A DNA stretch of 64,000 bases, from the NCBI RefSeq assembly GCF_000151315.2, contig NW_011887292.1, positions 971,534 through 1,035,533 on the forward strand. Direction: 5' to 3'. Shown piece by piece: positions 48,147-60,800 of this stretch; positions within the stretch are counted from its first letter, which is position 1; each line of letters opens with the position of its first letter. Under the pieces are notes generated by a model. The model did no database searches. It saw only the letters and a list, made by a program, of their open reading frames with translations, and had not been told where the DNA came from. The stretch is from Capsaspora owczarzaki ATCC 30864. Lineage: Eukaryota; Opisthokonta; Filasterea. Position numbers and translations under genes: made by a program.

Positions 48147-49068
48147 ATGTAAGCGACAATGTGTTTCGCTTTTTTTTTTTTTTTTTTTTTGCTTTTTTTT
48201 TTTTGTGTTCGGTTCTTTGAGTCATCCGCCCCACGTTCCCTTCCCGCTGCACTCCGCTGCCCTGGGGTCTTCCCACTTGACAAGCACGCTTTTCTGCCTC
48301 CTAAAGCACACGCTTGCTCTGGGAATTCACGCAGTGGTCGCTCACTCGCAGACCGAACGCGGAACGCGGCAGACAGCATCTTTTTTTCTTTGTTTCTTTT
48401 TTATTTTCGCGCCTTTTTGGGATTAGGTTTTTGGCGGGAAGGCGCGAAAATTTAAAAATTTGAACCAAAAAGCTCGATTTCCATTTTTGCTGCGCTCGAT
48501 TTTTTCGAGAGTCTACGGCCCTTTGTGACGAGATAGGAGCATGAGTCTATGGCCCAGCATGCTATTTCAAACCATTTTCCTTGCCACTATTGAGCGAGAT
48601 GGGTGTATTCTGCAGGGGGGGAGAGGGAAGACGACATGACCATTGCTTCCCTATCAGCCAGTGAGCGCGGGTTCCATGTTGCTGACGTTTCTCCGACTAT
48701 GATTTATTGTTGACATGCAGGTCACGACCATATGCTGGATTTCCCGAGAACGGCGTCTTCCCTGAGTGAGTCACAGACCATGAACGCGTCATTCACACAC
48801 GATTGCTTATCTCACTTTTTTTCACCTCCTCCCAATTGTTGTTGTTGGCGTTCCTTCCAATTGAACACAAAACCAGAGATGAGCCGGACGCCGCGCCTTG
48901 GACTGACAAGCAGGACGCAGAGCTGCGTTACTGTGTCGACTCGTGGGACGTCCGCAAAGATTGGACGGTGATTGCCGCTCGCATCCCGCCCCACACCGCC
49001 ATGCAGTGCGCCCGCCGCTGGCAAAAGCTCAATCCTCAAATCGTCCGAGGCTCGTGGACTCCTGAGGT

Positions 49069-49120
<52 letters not shown>

Positions 49121-52019
49121 ACGACTATGCAAGTCGAGCAGCAATTGACTTTTTGTTTGCAATTGCTCCCTGTCTTTTTTTTTCAAAACAGGAGGACCTT
49201 CGCGTTATTCAACTGGTGGACCAAATTGGCGCTTGCCAATGGCCAATCATTGCTTCGTTCCTGATTGGGCGAATCGGCAAGCAATGCCGAGAGCGGTACC
49301 ACAACCACTTGAATCCCAACATTAAGAAAGATCCCTGGTCGACGGAAGAGGACAATTTGCTCCTGGAGCTTCACGAGCAGTTTGGAAACAAATGGGCTGA
49401 AATTGCCAAGCACATGGAAGGACGGTAAGTGGCCTGGCCTCAAATTGGTGTGTGTGTGTGTGTGTGTGGGTCGCACATCTTCTCACCGCCCTGCTTCGTT
49501 GTCCTCTTCTGTTCGCCCGTTTCTTTCCTCCCCCCTATCTGGCCCTTGTTTGTAGCACCGACAATGCAATTAAAAACCGGTACAACTCGACGGTGAGTCG
49601 CCGCGCGGAGCGGATTGCTTCCGGCCACGAGCTGACGCGGCCTCCCAAGGTATGTTCACACTGCTCTTGTTGCGCTTTCTCTCTCAGAGCTCAAAACAAA
49701 AATAGTCGTACACGCACGAATTAACCGTTTGATATGGCACGTCTCCAACTACCACTCACTAGCCGAAAACGACCGACCTGAACTCAAGCATGTGCGGCAC
49801 GCCAAGCTCCGCTGGCAACAACTTTTCGTACTTGGCGCAAGACTCGCCCACCACCACGAGTGACGAGCTTGATCAGTCAAAGCTGTCAACCAGCTCCTCG
49901 CACAAGGGCTCGGCCAAACGTCGCATCACCAAACTCAGTCCGAGTGAGCTTGCTGCGGCCACACCGACGCTCGCCAAGAGCTCATCCAAGGGTCGCGCCT
50001 CCACAGGACGGGCTGCCGAGACAGCCGCATCATCGAGCGGGCGCTCTGGCTCGACCAAGCAGAAACCGTCTTCCAAGCGCAACTCTGGCTCCAGCCTCCC
50101 GATGCCTGCGAGCGCCAAAGCCGTCAAAGAGCAACGAAAGTTAGACACTTCGGTCATCATGCACGGCGGCAACGACGAGACATTGCTCGAGGATGAGGAT
50201 CCCAACGCTGAGCTGCCAATCAACCCTCTCCCGCTTTCAACCGCGCTGTTCGGAGATCAGTTTGGTGGCCCCGCCAACACCAACTGGACTGAGCTTCCGA
50301 TGCAACCCAGCACCATGCCATTGACACCTTGGCTCAACCGCGTCGAGGCTGACATTGACAGCATGCGCATGTTTGGAGTGCCCGCAGCGAATGGGACTGG
50401 CGTCGGGCTGACGCGGGTCCCCACCGTTCGTCGTCTCCCGTTCGATGCAATCAACAGCTCTGCGTCAATGCTGATTACTGAGAGTTCCGGCCCCAACACG
50501 TACGGCGATCAAGCTTTGAGCAGTGTGTCCGCCATGAACGTTGACGCCAGCGACACAGCCACCGCCATGAATTGTGCTCCTATCGAAGCGACCACCCCAT
50601 CCCGACTTGTTAACTTTGGCTCCATGGCAACGCCCTTCTCGCCCTCCATCTTTTTGACCACTCCGTCTCCCAAACAGGCAAAGCGACTGTTTGTCAAGCC
50701 CGACCAACAACAGTCACCACGACAGTCGTCATCGTCGTCGTCTTCGTCGCTTCCTCCACCCGTGCTTGTTTTTTCGGCAGCCAATGAGGTCACCCAAGGC
50801 CAAAACGACGCAATGGAAGCCGCCACCATCCTGGAGTCCATCAGCTCGCCCGTTGCCACACACAGAGCGTTGGCCGGTCAAGGCAACACCATGGCTCAAC
50901 CAACTCGAATGTCGGCGCGTTTAAGCAGCGCGCGTCATGGGGCTACGTTAATGACCCCGGCACGCTCGAGCCAAGCACCATCAACCAGTGTCACCCCGTC
51001 GCCTTTTAAACGCGCAATGAACCAAGTTCGCATGGAGGTAACGCATCCTTCGTTGTAGTCGACAAATGTAGTTTCGTTTTCTTTGCTGTTTGCTTTTGAC
51101 TCACTTTTGGATTGAACCCCATGTGCGAAATTGTCAGAGTGGAGTTGATTCTCGGCCCTTCCCCGAGTTTGCGTCACCAATGCCTACAAAGCGCTTTACT
51201 GGACAGTCAACAACCATTCGTCAGCCGTTTGGATTGCTGAGCAACACGTCAGGTTCCCCGTTTCCTTTTGGCACTGATGCTCCTGTTGTCGACAAAGCAG
51301 ACACGGCTCAGCGTGCAGACCATCCTCAACAAGCGGAGGCAGAGGTGGCCTTGGGCAACATTCGCTGCATGGTTCGACGCAATCCCAACCGTACACGCAT
51401 GATGAAGTCGCAGCCAAAAGTGTTTGCGCAGCCTTCCGCACTCGTTCCTGTCGTGGACACTGGCGCAATCCGTCGACGCAGTTCGCCAAGTGCAGCAGTT
51501 GCAGTTGCAGCAGCTGCTGCTGCACACGACTCTGACGCAACAGCAAGCGACGTTGCAGCAACAAGCGACACCTCATCGCAAGATTCTGTTGTATTCGGTG
51601 AAATGCGGGAAATCAATGGTGCGTCGCAGCTCAGCCTTCAAGGCCAAGACCCGAGCTTGTCTCGTCACCTGCAGGCCATCAATCGTCGTGTCAGCCCTCC
51701 GATGGAGCGCTCACAGCGCCCGATAGTGCCGCGCAAAGGAGACACGGGCTCCTGGAGCCGTGGTTGGCTTTCCGGTGTGCAAATGTCCGAGGAACAGGTG
51801 AGTCCACCAGACTTTTTGTTGTTAATTTTTTTCTCCTTTTTCCGTCGTTGATGTATTGACCCAAATTGAAATTGGGCGAAGCAACTAACCACCCCATCAT
51901 TGCTCTTGTTCTTGCTACAGCGTGAAATCGCCACCGGCCAATCCAGTGATATGATGGAGCTGATGAAACAAGCATCCCAGCTCGCCCGCGCCACGGCTGC
52001 CAGCGCGCCTGCCTACTAA
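48147..52019 (+). CDS. MYB: Three-repeat (R1R2R3) Myb transcription factor
   Basis: Exons: AT at 48147-48148, then 48721-48765, 48877-49066, 49192-49424, 49556-49649, 49763-51037, 51138-51797 and 51921-52019. They sum to 2598 bases (865 residues). R1 (APWTDKQDAELRYCVDSW... CARRWQKLNP), R2 (GSWTPEEDLRVIQLVDQIG... CRERYHNHLNPNI) and R3 (DPWSTEEDNLLLELHEQFGNKWAEIAKHM... IKNRYNSTV) carry the spaced Trp residues and recognition helices of animal c-Myb/B-Myb. The rest is Ser/Ala/Thr-rich with no clear second domain. No other Met precedes R1 in frame; the first in-frame Met otherwise lies inside R1, so the split start (see findings) decides the N terminus. Three-repeat Mybs drive G2/M genes; E2F-like sites in intron 1 fit cell-cycle control. 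Confidence 0.9.
48402..48450. promoter_or_regulatory. Cluster of three E2F-like sites in Myb intron 1
   Basis: TTTTCGCGCC (about 48403-48412), TTTGGCGGGAA (about 48430-48440) and GGCGCGAAAA (48441-48450) lie within 50 bases. All fit the E2F/DP consensus TTTSSCGC on one strand or the other. Confidence 0.55.
49071..49119. repeat. (GT)n microsatellite in Myb intron 3
   Basis: About 24 GT units beginning four bases after the exon/intron border (GTAC then GTGTGT). A second, shorter GT repeat lies at about 49449-49468 in the next intron. Confidence 0.95.
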
Positions 52020-52288
52020 AGGTGGCACAAAAGCGTCGTCATCCACAATTGAACAACACCCTCCATTTTGCATGCCTCGAGCTGCGTTGGCGCTCGTTGT
52101 GAGACAAGCTTGGCGATTGATTGAGGATACGGGAAAAGAGAGCAGTACTGGTTAGTGGAGTGTGCTTCTATGTTTATCCAATATAACGGTTATGTATTTG
52201 TTCTGTTGGTGGTAAAAATGAGCGGTCGATACAGGGCGCAAAGCATGAAACACAGACCAAAGAAAACAGTCACTTTTGAGGTCAAAAG

Positions 52289-55005
52289 TTAAATCTTCTT
52301 TTGAGCCTTCTTCATGACGGCAAGCAGCTTGGCCTGGACGGCGTCAGCCTCTTTGCGAGCAGACTGCACTTGCCGTTCCAACGCCTCGACTTCAGTCAAT
52401 GGGTGCGAGTCGTTGTTGGCGCTCGTGCCTTTGTTGCTGGCAGACTTGGCGTTTCCTCGAGCAGGCGCAGAGGATGCTGCAGCTTTGCCATTGACAGTGG
52501 TTGCCGACTTTTGCGCAGCCGCGGGTGCAGAGGCAGCAGCGGCGGCGGCGGCGGCAGCAGCAGCAGCAGCAGTGGCGAGTCTGGCATTCTTCTTGCTTTG
52601 GCTGTTTGCCTTCTTTCCACTAACGTTGGCTGCCGGAGCGGTCGTTGCGGTCGAGGCGGACGAGGTTCGACTGCCGGAGCCTGTATCGTCCTTGGCACTG
52701 GCGAGCTTGCCCGCAAATGAGCCCTCCTGTTCGTTCCATGCCTCATCTCCACCGTCCAAGTTGTCAAGCGCGTGCCGTTCCCAGTCGGCTGGCACATCGT
52801 CAGCGTCCGCCAAAGCTTTGCTGGTAGCGGGCGTCTTGCTACTACTACTCGATCCAATCATCGATAGACTGGCCAGGGTGGAAGTGAACGAGGCCAGTCC
52901 GTCGCGGTCGGGCACCGAGTCAAAATTGCCTGCGGTGTAGGCAGGTTCACTGGAGTGCTTGGAAAACACGTCCGAGTTACCCACCGGTGCGGCAAAGACG
53001 GACGCACGGGAGCCGGCGCCGCTGTTGTTGAAGGGCGCACCGAATTCAGACAAGGGCTTGCCTTCATCCAGCAAGCTCTCAATTTCGCTCGAAACCAAGT
53101 CGTCCGATTCAATGCGGAGATTGCCCCGGCTGCTGAAGGTGCCGCGAGTGGTGGCCCCAGTAACTGCAGAGGAAGAGGTCGATGTGAAGGAGGACAGACT
53201 GATGCCTTGGTCCCAACCGCGGAGGGAGTCGTTGCTGTGGGCAGAACCACTGCCCGCAAAGGCGTCAAAGGCACCTCCAAACGAGTTCCCTGCCACCATG
53301 ATCGCCGGGTCGTGGAACTGGCTCAAGGACGCGCTTGACGGCTTGCCGCCCCACAGCGAGCCAGTGTTGCCGGTGGTCGATGGAGCAGACGAGACGGGCG
53401 GCGCAGAGCCCCACAAGCCGCCGGAGGCGGACGACGGGTTGGCTCCTGACGCAGACGATTCCGCGGCCCTGTCAGCAGCGAGGTTGACATGCAAGCCAAA
53501 CTGCTGACGATGCGCCTCCATGCGTTGCTCATGGTGCGACGGCAAACCAGCCAAAGCTGCCATCAAGTCACCGCGAGACGCAGCATCGGCGGTGGATCCG
53601 AGACCAGGAGGGAAGCCCGAAGGCGCATCATTGCTGTACTTGGCCACGTTGGACGGAGTGCCCGCAGAAGGGTTGCCAAAACTAATATTCACGTTCGGCA
53701 GCAGGGCTCGCAGGCCTGATTGCCAGTCGGCATCCGCACCAAAAGCGGCTTGTTGCTGAGGTTGCCCGAGCGACTGCGACTGCTTCTGCGGCGCTCCGGC
53801 AGGCAAAGGTTGGTTGGGATGCATGTGGGGAGACTGGAGCTGCTGCTGGAAGGGGTGCAGGAGAGCGTTGGAGCCGGAAGGGATGGAGCCTCGTCGATCA
53901 AAGCTGGCAAACGACGACGTGAAGGCGCTCGGGTTGTCAGGAGTTGACATGCCAGGCGGGGCTTCAAACCCAGCCGGACCCCATGCGGACTCTGTCGCAG
54001 CGCTTCGCATGCCAAACATGCCGAAATTCTGTGGCTGAGGTGGGCGTTGTTGCTGCTGCTGTTGCTGTGGTTGTTGTTGCGGTGGTAGTTGTTGTTGTTG
54101 CTGCTGCTGTTGTTGTTGCGGTTGCTGTGGAAGCTGATGCGGACCAACGAGCGAGGGCGGGCCATACAACATGGGATCTGGCCGCCCAAAGGCGCCACTT
54201 GGGGGTGGCGGGTTGCCACCCAACGACGCCCATGCCGAGGAGCCAAACAAATCACTTGCGCCAAAGGCGGGGTGAGGATATGCGCTTTCGTGAGTTGGTT
54301 GCGGGAATTGCGACGTGGCGCCAAAGCGTTGCTGCTGCGACGGAGGCATGCCGGGAGGGCGATACGGACCAGAGTACGCGCCTGCAGCTTGAGGGCCAAA
54401 TTGAGACGGAGGCTGACCCATCAGCAGCGAGTTTTTGGAAAACCCGAGGGGCTGTGCAAGCGACTGCCCGCCAAAATCATCGTCAAGCACATTCAGGAGC
54501 GCAACGTTCATTCGGTCGAGCTCGTCCGCATCCTGCATTGCACGCACGTTTGAGCCAGCAGGCACGCCGCCACCAACAACACCCGCCGAGTTGGCATGTC
54601 CGGCAACTGCACCGAACAGCGTGGCGGCAGACATGCGCAAGCCCGGGAGACCTTGGAGACCGGGTCCAGCAGCGATCGCGGGAAGGTGGGTCGAGCCGGG
54701 GTCTGCGTTGCCGCTCTCACGTCGTCCAGGTTTGGATGGTGCAGACAGAGTGTCATTGTCGTCGGCAATCAAGGCAGAGGCAAGAGCAGAAAACTCGGCA
54801 TCCTCCACCAGGCGCGAGATGACAGTCGTGGGTGGCGTGAGAGGGACGGACCGCGCGGGCACGACAGGTTGGTCGGCAGCGACCTCCGCGGTGGCAACAA
54901 CGGTACTGGTGAGCGATGGCGCAGACGCTTCTTTTTGCGCGCTGTCACGATCGGCGTTGGACCGTCCTTTGCTGGATTGGCCAGACGAGGATGATGCTGC
55001 GGGAG

Positions 55006-55049
<44 letters not shown>

Positions 55050-57243
55050 GGTGCTGCTGCTGTTGTTGTTGGGGCTGTTGTTGTGGTGGTGGTGGCTGTG
55101 GTGGAAGTGGGTGAGGTCGATAATGGGACGGGCTCAGCGGATGGCGCCGTCGCGTCGTTGGAGGGGCCGCTGCTGACAGATGATGTCGAGGCGGCGGCTG
55201 CGCTTTGTTTGCCCTTTTTGCCAGATTTGGTCGCGGGGTCGGCTGTTGCTTGTGTCGATGAAGCGCTGCTCGTGCCCTTCCCAGACTTGTTGCCACCGGA
55301 GGTGTCCTTGGGTGGCGCCGCAGCGGATATTGGCGGGAAATCGAACGGGGAACTCGGAACAGGGGGTGCTTGGGGCTGCGGTGTGACTGGCGCTTGCTTT
55401 TGCGGAGGAGCCTGGGAGGAAATGGCGGCCCAGGAAGGTCCTGTGCTGCTCGGCGCGGGGGTAACGGCAGCAGAACCAGGCTTCGAGCCAAGCGCCGGGC
55501 CCAGTTCGCCTGGTCCATCGTCCACATTTGGCGAGTTGACAAAACCGCTGTACCCGCTTCCCGATCGGGACGACGTTGATGAAGCGGCCGCCGGACCAGC
55601 CCGACTGGGAGCGCTCGAAGAGCCTGCAGCGGTTGATGTTGTTGCTGCTGGGCGTTTCATATTATGGCTTTCTTCGGTCATCATGGATTGGATGGCCTCG
55701 TGATAGCCCGTTTTTCCGGGCGCCATTTCGTCCTTTGTGAACGAGACGTTATAATCTCCCACCTCGTGAAGGTACATGCACTCGGGATTCGGACAGACCT
55801 GATTGCGCAAAAAGTACGAACAGTATTTGGTAGTGCCAAACGAGGCACGGATTGTGCGACCCTCCACATGCACACCATCGACGGCTTGGATGGCGGCGAG
55901 AGCGTCCTCTTTCCGCGCGAATGTAATGTAGGCCGAAACGCTGGGTCCTTGCGGGCTGTGGTACGGGTGATGCGAGTTGACGACAACCTTGAGAATACGG
56001 CCATACTGGCCAAAATACTCGTGTCGGCGAATGACCTCTTCGTCCGCCATCTTGATGGCGAGACCAATCACATAAACAAGGTTCTTTTGCACGACTCGCA
56101 CGTTGACGAGGTGTTTCCGGTTGTTTGTGTCTTTTTGTCGCCGTTCCATTTCCTTTTGCTTCTTTTCCTGCTTAATTTGTTGGATTCTGATGTGATGCCG
56201 ACGACGACAAAGGTAAGCACAAGAGTGAGCACGGAGCGAAACAACACCAGTTGCATGATAGAAATGGGCTGGAATGGGTGGAAGAGTTCATCGTTCCTTC
56301 CTCCAGCAGCGCTTCCTTCATCCTTTCTCTGCCCTTCGCTCTACTTCCTCAACCAATAGCCGACTCCCCAAAGGGAACGTCTGAACAAGGACTCGTGGAC
56401 AACCAAGCACACACGGAGAACGTACTCGTCAGCGGACAATGGCTTGAATTCGACGGGACCGTCGCTGTACGGGCGTCTACAGGCGGGACAAAGGCCATTT
56501 AACTCGTTGCGAATGTGATGCCAGCAGAATTGGCAGACCTGGCGCGACAAGGCAGCGAGAGGGGGGGGGGCGGGGAACAAAAGTCAGCGACCAAAAGTGT
56601 TCAGTCAGCAGCAGCTCAACTCGGTCTCCAACTCGGGCAAAACACACAACATCAGAGACAGAATCCAAAGCAAAAACACAACGCTCGAATCATCAGCGAT
56701 GGCAGAAAAGGTGGAAACACTGTGTTCAGCACGACAAAGAGCCAAAAAGCCAACTTATGAAAAAAAAAAAAAAAAAAGAATACAAAAAAAAAAAAAAAAA
56801 GCATGCTTGTTGGTTGCACAACTGTTTGACGGATGGCAGCGACGGGCGCTGTGGATCGCGCCACGGCCGACCCAGACACACGCAAGGGTTGCCAGTGCGT
56901 GTGCCGATGCGCAAATGCAGGCCGCCGAGCGAGCGAGAGCCCTCCAGCAAGCCACCAAGACGAGCATGTGCGCTGGGTTGGCGCCAAAAAAAAAAAAAAA
57001 AAAAAAAAAGCTTCGACTGAAAACGCATTGGAATGGTTGAGTGGAAACAAAAGGCGCTGGCTGGCTGAGGGGCACCAACTCGGGCCAGATGGACAGTTCG
57101 ATGACAGACATGGTGGTGCTGTCGAGCAGCGTTGGCCCGTTGGGCCTTCTTCAAGCCATCGCACGCCAGCAAAAGCCAAACCAAAAAAAAAAAAAAAAAA
57201 AAAAAACCAAAAATAAAAGAACGCATGCTTCAATCAAAGGAAA

Positions 57244-57276
<33 letters not shown>

Positions 57277-57514
57277 AGAGAATAATTGGGCTGGGGCGTT
57301 TTGGAGCAGCAGGACCCGCGCTGTGGCGTTCAACCTGGCAGATCGGACATGGGCAGAGCACAAGCAGCGCACTGGTGCATGGAGAGTGAGCGGTGAAGTG
57401 TACCTGGTAGCCGCAGGGACACGGGAAAAAGTTCTTGTCACTGAGGTCGAACGGCTCCATGCACAACGGGCACTCTTCAGCCTCATCGTCGTGATTGATG
57501 CCTCGTGTACTCAT
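52289..57514 (-). CDS. CNOT4: CNOT4/Not4 RING - RRM - CCCH ubiquitin ligase
   Basis: Exon 1 runs from 57514 (MSTRGINHDDEAEECPLC) to about 57404. An intron of about 0.86 kb leads to the second RING half (VCQFCWHHIRNELNGLCPACRRPY, about 56540-56430). A third exon carries IKQEKKQKEMERRQKD, an RRM (NLVYVIGLAIKMADEEV; SAYITFARKEDALAAI) and a CCCH finger (CSYFLRNQVCPNPECMYLHEVGD). The RING is the Cys4-Cys4 Not4 type. Not4 is the E3 ligase of the CCR4-NOT complex, acting on stalled-ribosome and transcription factors with UbcH5. The long C-terminal part (about 55650-52290) is Ser/Ala/Gly/Gln/Pro-rich, with a poly-Thr run (about 55050-55003) and Gln runs (about 54120-54040). It ends in a Lys-rich coiled coil (AVMKKAQKKI). 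Unusually long compared with human CNOT4. Confidence 0.93.
54996..55052. repeat. (GTT)n trinucleotide repeat coding poly-Thr
   Basis: About 15 GTT units, read as ACA/AAC-type codons on the minus strand, encode a Thr run in the CNOT4 tail; other GTT/TGC repeats at 54033-54120 encode Gln. Confidence 0.85.
56761..57266. repeat. Five poly(A) tracts in CNOT4 intron 1
   Basis: A runs of about 16-26 bases at 56761-56776, about 56784-56800, 56986-57009, 57183-57206 and 57241-57266. All are A on + (so T in the sense of CNOT4) within a single intron of roughly 860 bases. Confidence 0.85.
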
Positions 57515-57802
57515 ATGGATTCACGGTAAGGAGATGTATTCCAAAAAAGGTGGTGGTGGTGGTTTGTTGCGGGGGAGAGACAGTGAAAGAAAAGAAAGAC
57601 GGTAGATTTCAATACGCGGAATGGAAACTGAAACACGACTGACCAACCAAAACAGATTCTGAAACGGCCACTTGGAGCAGCTGTGCCGAGCATGCATCAA
57701 CGTGCAATAGTCTAGTCTACAAAAATGGGACGGCTTAAGGGGGTTGAGGTTGAGGGGTTTGAGTGGTGGTCTCAAAGCGTCACTTCTGTTTTGTATTGAA
57801 AA
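57515..57802. promoter_or_regulatory. Divergent promoter, CNOT4 / Crinkler-like gene
   Basis: 288 bases between opposed start codons with no clear TATA box; a GTGGTGGTGG run at about 57551-57562. Confidence 0.45.
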
Positions 57803-60800
57803 ATGCGGAAACACAGCCGTGACGAAGAAAAGGAAGAAGACCCGAGCAACCCCGGCGACCCACATCATTCGTCGAAGCGCATTCGCGTTGAAAAGAAGTC
57901 TATGACCTCTGTTGTACCGATGGACACCGCGTCGAGCAGCACTCAGGTAGAACGAGTTTTGCCGACCATCCAGCGGTTGTCTTTTTTCTCTGCCTTCTTG
58001 TTGGCAATGCTTCTTCTTTGTGATTCAGTCGTGTGATTGAGTGGTGTCGAGCTAGTGGTTGACTGTCGTGTGTGTCGTGTGTGTCGTGTGTGGCCTGTGG
58101 CTCACCGCCACGTCTTGGCTGTTTGGAATTGGTTGTTTGTCTTGGCGATGTGTCTACATTGAAGCGTCCCGCCCCGAGCGCGAGCGCACACACGACCCAA
58201 GCTCGCACGTCACGTCGACTTAATCTTCTTCTTCCCTCGCGAAAGACGACGACGGCACCACCGACCCAAGTGCACGAAGAGACAGCAGCCCCACCACGTG
58301 ATAGCTGGGCTTTGGTACGTATTTCGTTCTCTGTGCTGTCTTGCCCGCTCGTGTCTCAAATTGTTTTGTGATTGAGTGGGGTCTCCCGTCGTGTGTGCTT
58401 GTGGTGTGTTGCTCACTGTGACGATGCGTGGCTTTTTTTTTGTTGTTTCCTTCGCAGCCCTCCAGCAACAAAGACGACGACGCTGACAACGACAAAGACG
58501 ATGAAGAGTCAATCGCGACCTCCTTTGCAGCTCAAGTTCAAGCTGAACTTCCGCCGCCACTTCCCAAAATGCCGGATGGTATGTGAGCGCAGCATTGAAG
58601 GCTTACTTATGCTGAACCCACTCTCATCAACCTTTTGTGTATACTTGATTTGTTGACCAGCATCTGGCCGTGATTCCGATTGGTTTGTGCAGAAACTGCC
58701 CTTTGTCAATCGTCACGAGAGCTTGACAGCAGTGGTGTCACGACTTGCTTCCAAATCCAACACCCGTAAAGGCATCCTGCTCTCTCTACCTCAAATGTTC
58801 GGCTCGGGCAAGACCAGCTTTGTGGAACACATCGGCAATGGGCGCAATCCCCACGCTGCGGAAATCCTCGAATCGGCAAGGGAAGGTGCCAAGCCGCTGT
58901 ACGAGTCCGTCCTCAACGCGCGCTACATCCTCATCGACATGACCCACTTCAACCGCCTGAGTGAGATGTACGCTGATTGCCTGGAAGCGATATTTTTGAA
59001 CACCTGCTCCACGCTCGGCCTGCCACCGCTCGCAGTGCCGCGAGGACCCCTTCTTGACTTAGTGATCGAGACTCTTCAAAAGCATGCCGGTGTCCCTTTG
59101 CTCCTCCACTTTGACGAGATGGGCGCCATCGAGAATGCCAAGTTCGATCCGTGGTTCCCTGGTCCTGAGTACCGCTGTTCCAGCCAGCCGAACGTGTTCG
59201 CGCCTGACACTGGTGCCTTGCGTCGTCACTACACGTTTTGGTCGGATTTCCTTGCACCGCTACTCAACCTCGACAATGTGTACATTGTGTGCTCCGGCAA
59301 GTCAGTCGCATTCAATCTCATTCGCTTCGGGCTTCTCAGGCCTTCAAACGACGCACCTGTGGTCCCTGTTGCGGTCGTGCAGTCAGCGGTCATGCATTCA
59401 CCGTCAGAATTGCAATCAATCATCCTGCCACCGCTTGGCAGCAACCACATTGAGGAGATTCTGACCCGCCACCATCCGCGTTCGAGCTCCCCAACGCTGC
59501 TGGTGGATGCCCTCGGTCTGGGCGGCGACGAGCACCGCTCGCAACGCCTTGCCTTCACCGAACGCGTTCACGCCCTCACCGCTGGCGTCCCACGTCTGGT
59601 TGCTTTCGCGCTGCAAGTGCTCTGGACTAGTGGCATCGACTTTGGCGCCATGACATCCGACCAGATCCGGGCTTACTTTGCCCTTCGGACCACGCACGCG
59701 TCGATTACCCAGGTCTTCCTCCAACACTCCCTTGAGCTGACCGACACGATCAGCCGCCCGCACGATCCACTGTATCTGGCGAGCGCCAACATCGTCCGTC
59801 GGGCGCTCGCAGGCGACGAGTTTGATCCCAGGTCGACAATCAGTGTTTCGGTTCCAGGAAGACGCGAGTCTGTCCAAGTTCCAGCTCTACTCCTGTTGGA
59901 CAGACTTTTCTGCTACACCAAACCCGTGGGATCCGGTCAACTTCAAGTCATTGTGCCGCAAATTGCTGGCAGCCAGAAGGAACTGGCGCTCGCGAGCTTG
60001 GTCATCGAATTCGCAGGCCCCGTCGTCACGTCACAAACACTCGAGGGGCTGGCGGTGTGGGCCATCTTTGCTGCGCTCCACCGAGCCGCACTCGGCGATG
60101 CCAGCAGAGGCTGGCTGCTGGCGCAATCGAAAGACGTGCTTCCTCAAGCAGTACTCAACTCTACTGTCGTGCAGCATATTCTCCGAGCGTCTGCGCCTCA
60201 CCAAGGCATTGGCTTTGACGAGAGCACGCTTCACACGCATGCCGGCTCGTTCACCGTCTCCGTTGGCAAGGTGAACAGCTCGAAGCGACGTGGCATCGAT
60301 GCGGATGCACTTCCGGGCCTCTTGGTGGCACAACTCGTGGAACTGCGCAAGGCAATTCCGACTGGGCCTATTGCGGTTGTCGAGTGGATGGGCAAAGCGT
60401 CCCATTCGTCTGATGGACTGATTGCTGTTTGCACGGCCGCAACCCCGACAGTGCAAGACACTCTTTGGATTGGCGTTGCCTGCAAGCATTTCAATCGGCT
60501 CAATGAGGCGCGCACTGGTCCTGTCGTCGTGAATAGTGACATTGAGAAGCTGAGTCGCCACTTTGCTCATCTTGCGGAGAGCGAACGACCGCACCAGCTG
60601 CTCATCACGGTGTTGTCCAGGCCACCAGACTACCTCAAGCCTTTCATGAACGGCCGGCTGCTTGAAGGTCGGGTCTCAGTTCCGGCGCCAAGGAAGAAGA
60701 CGGAAGTCATCGCTATTCCTGCAAAAATGCAAGTGGCAATGTGGGATCTCGATACTCTGAACAGTGTTGTCGATCCCTCTCGCAAGCTTACTTTTTCGGA

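Noticed and set aside
48812-49186. Minus-strand frame with a His/Thr repeat over Myb
   Set aside because: Created by the GT microsatellite; the plus strand encodes the Myb repeats.
54435-55703. 422-residue plus-strand frame opposite CNOT4
   Set aside because: Ala/Val-rich shadow of the Thr/Ala/Pro tail of CNOT4; no domains.
56652-57266. Poly(A) tracts as tails of processed retrocopies
   Set aside because: No target-site duplications, no coding remnants next to the runs, and they sit inside an intron whose flanking exons join cleanly.
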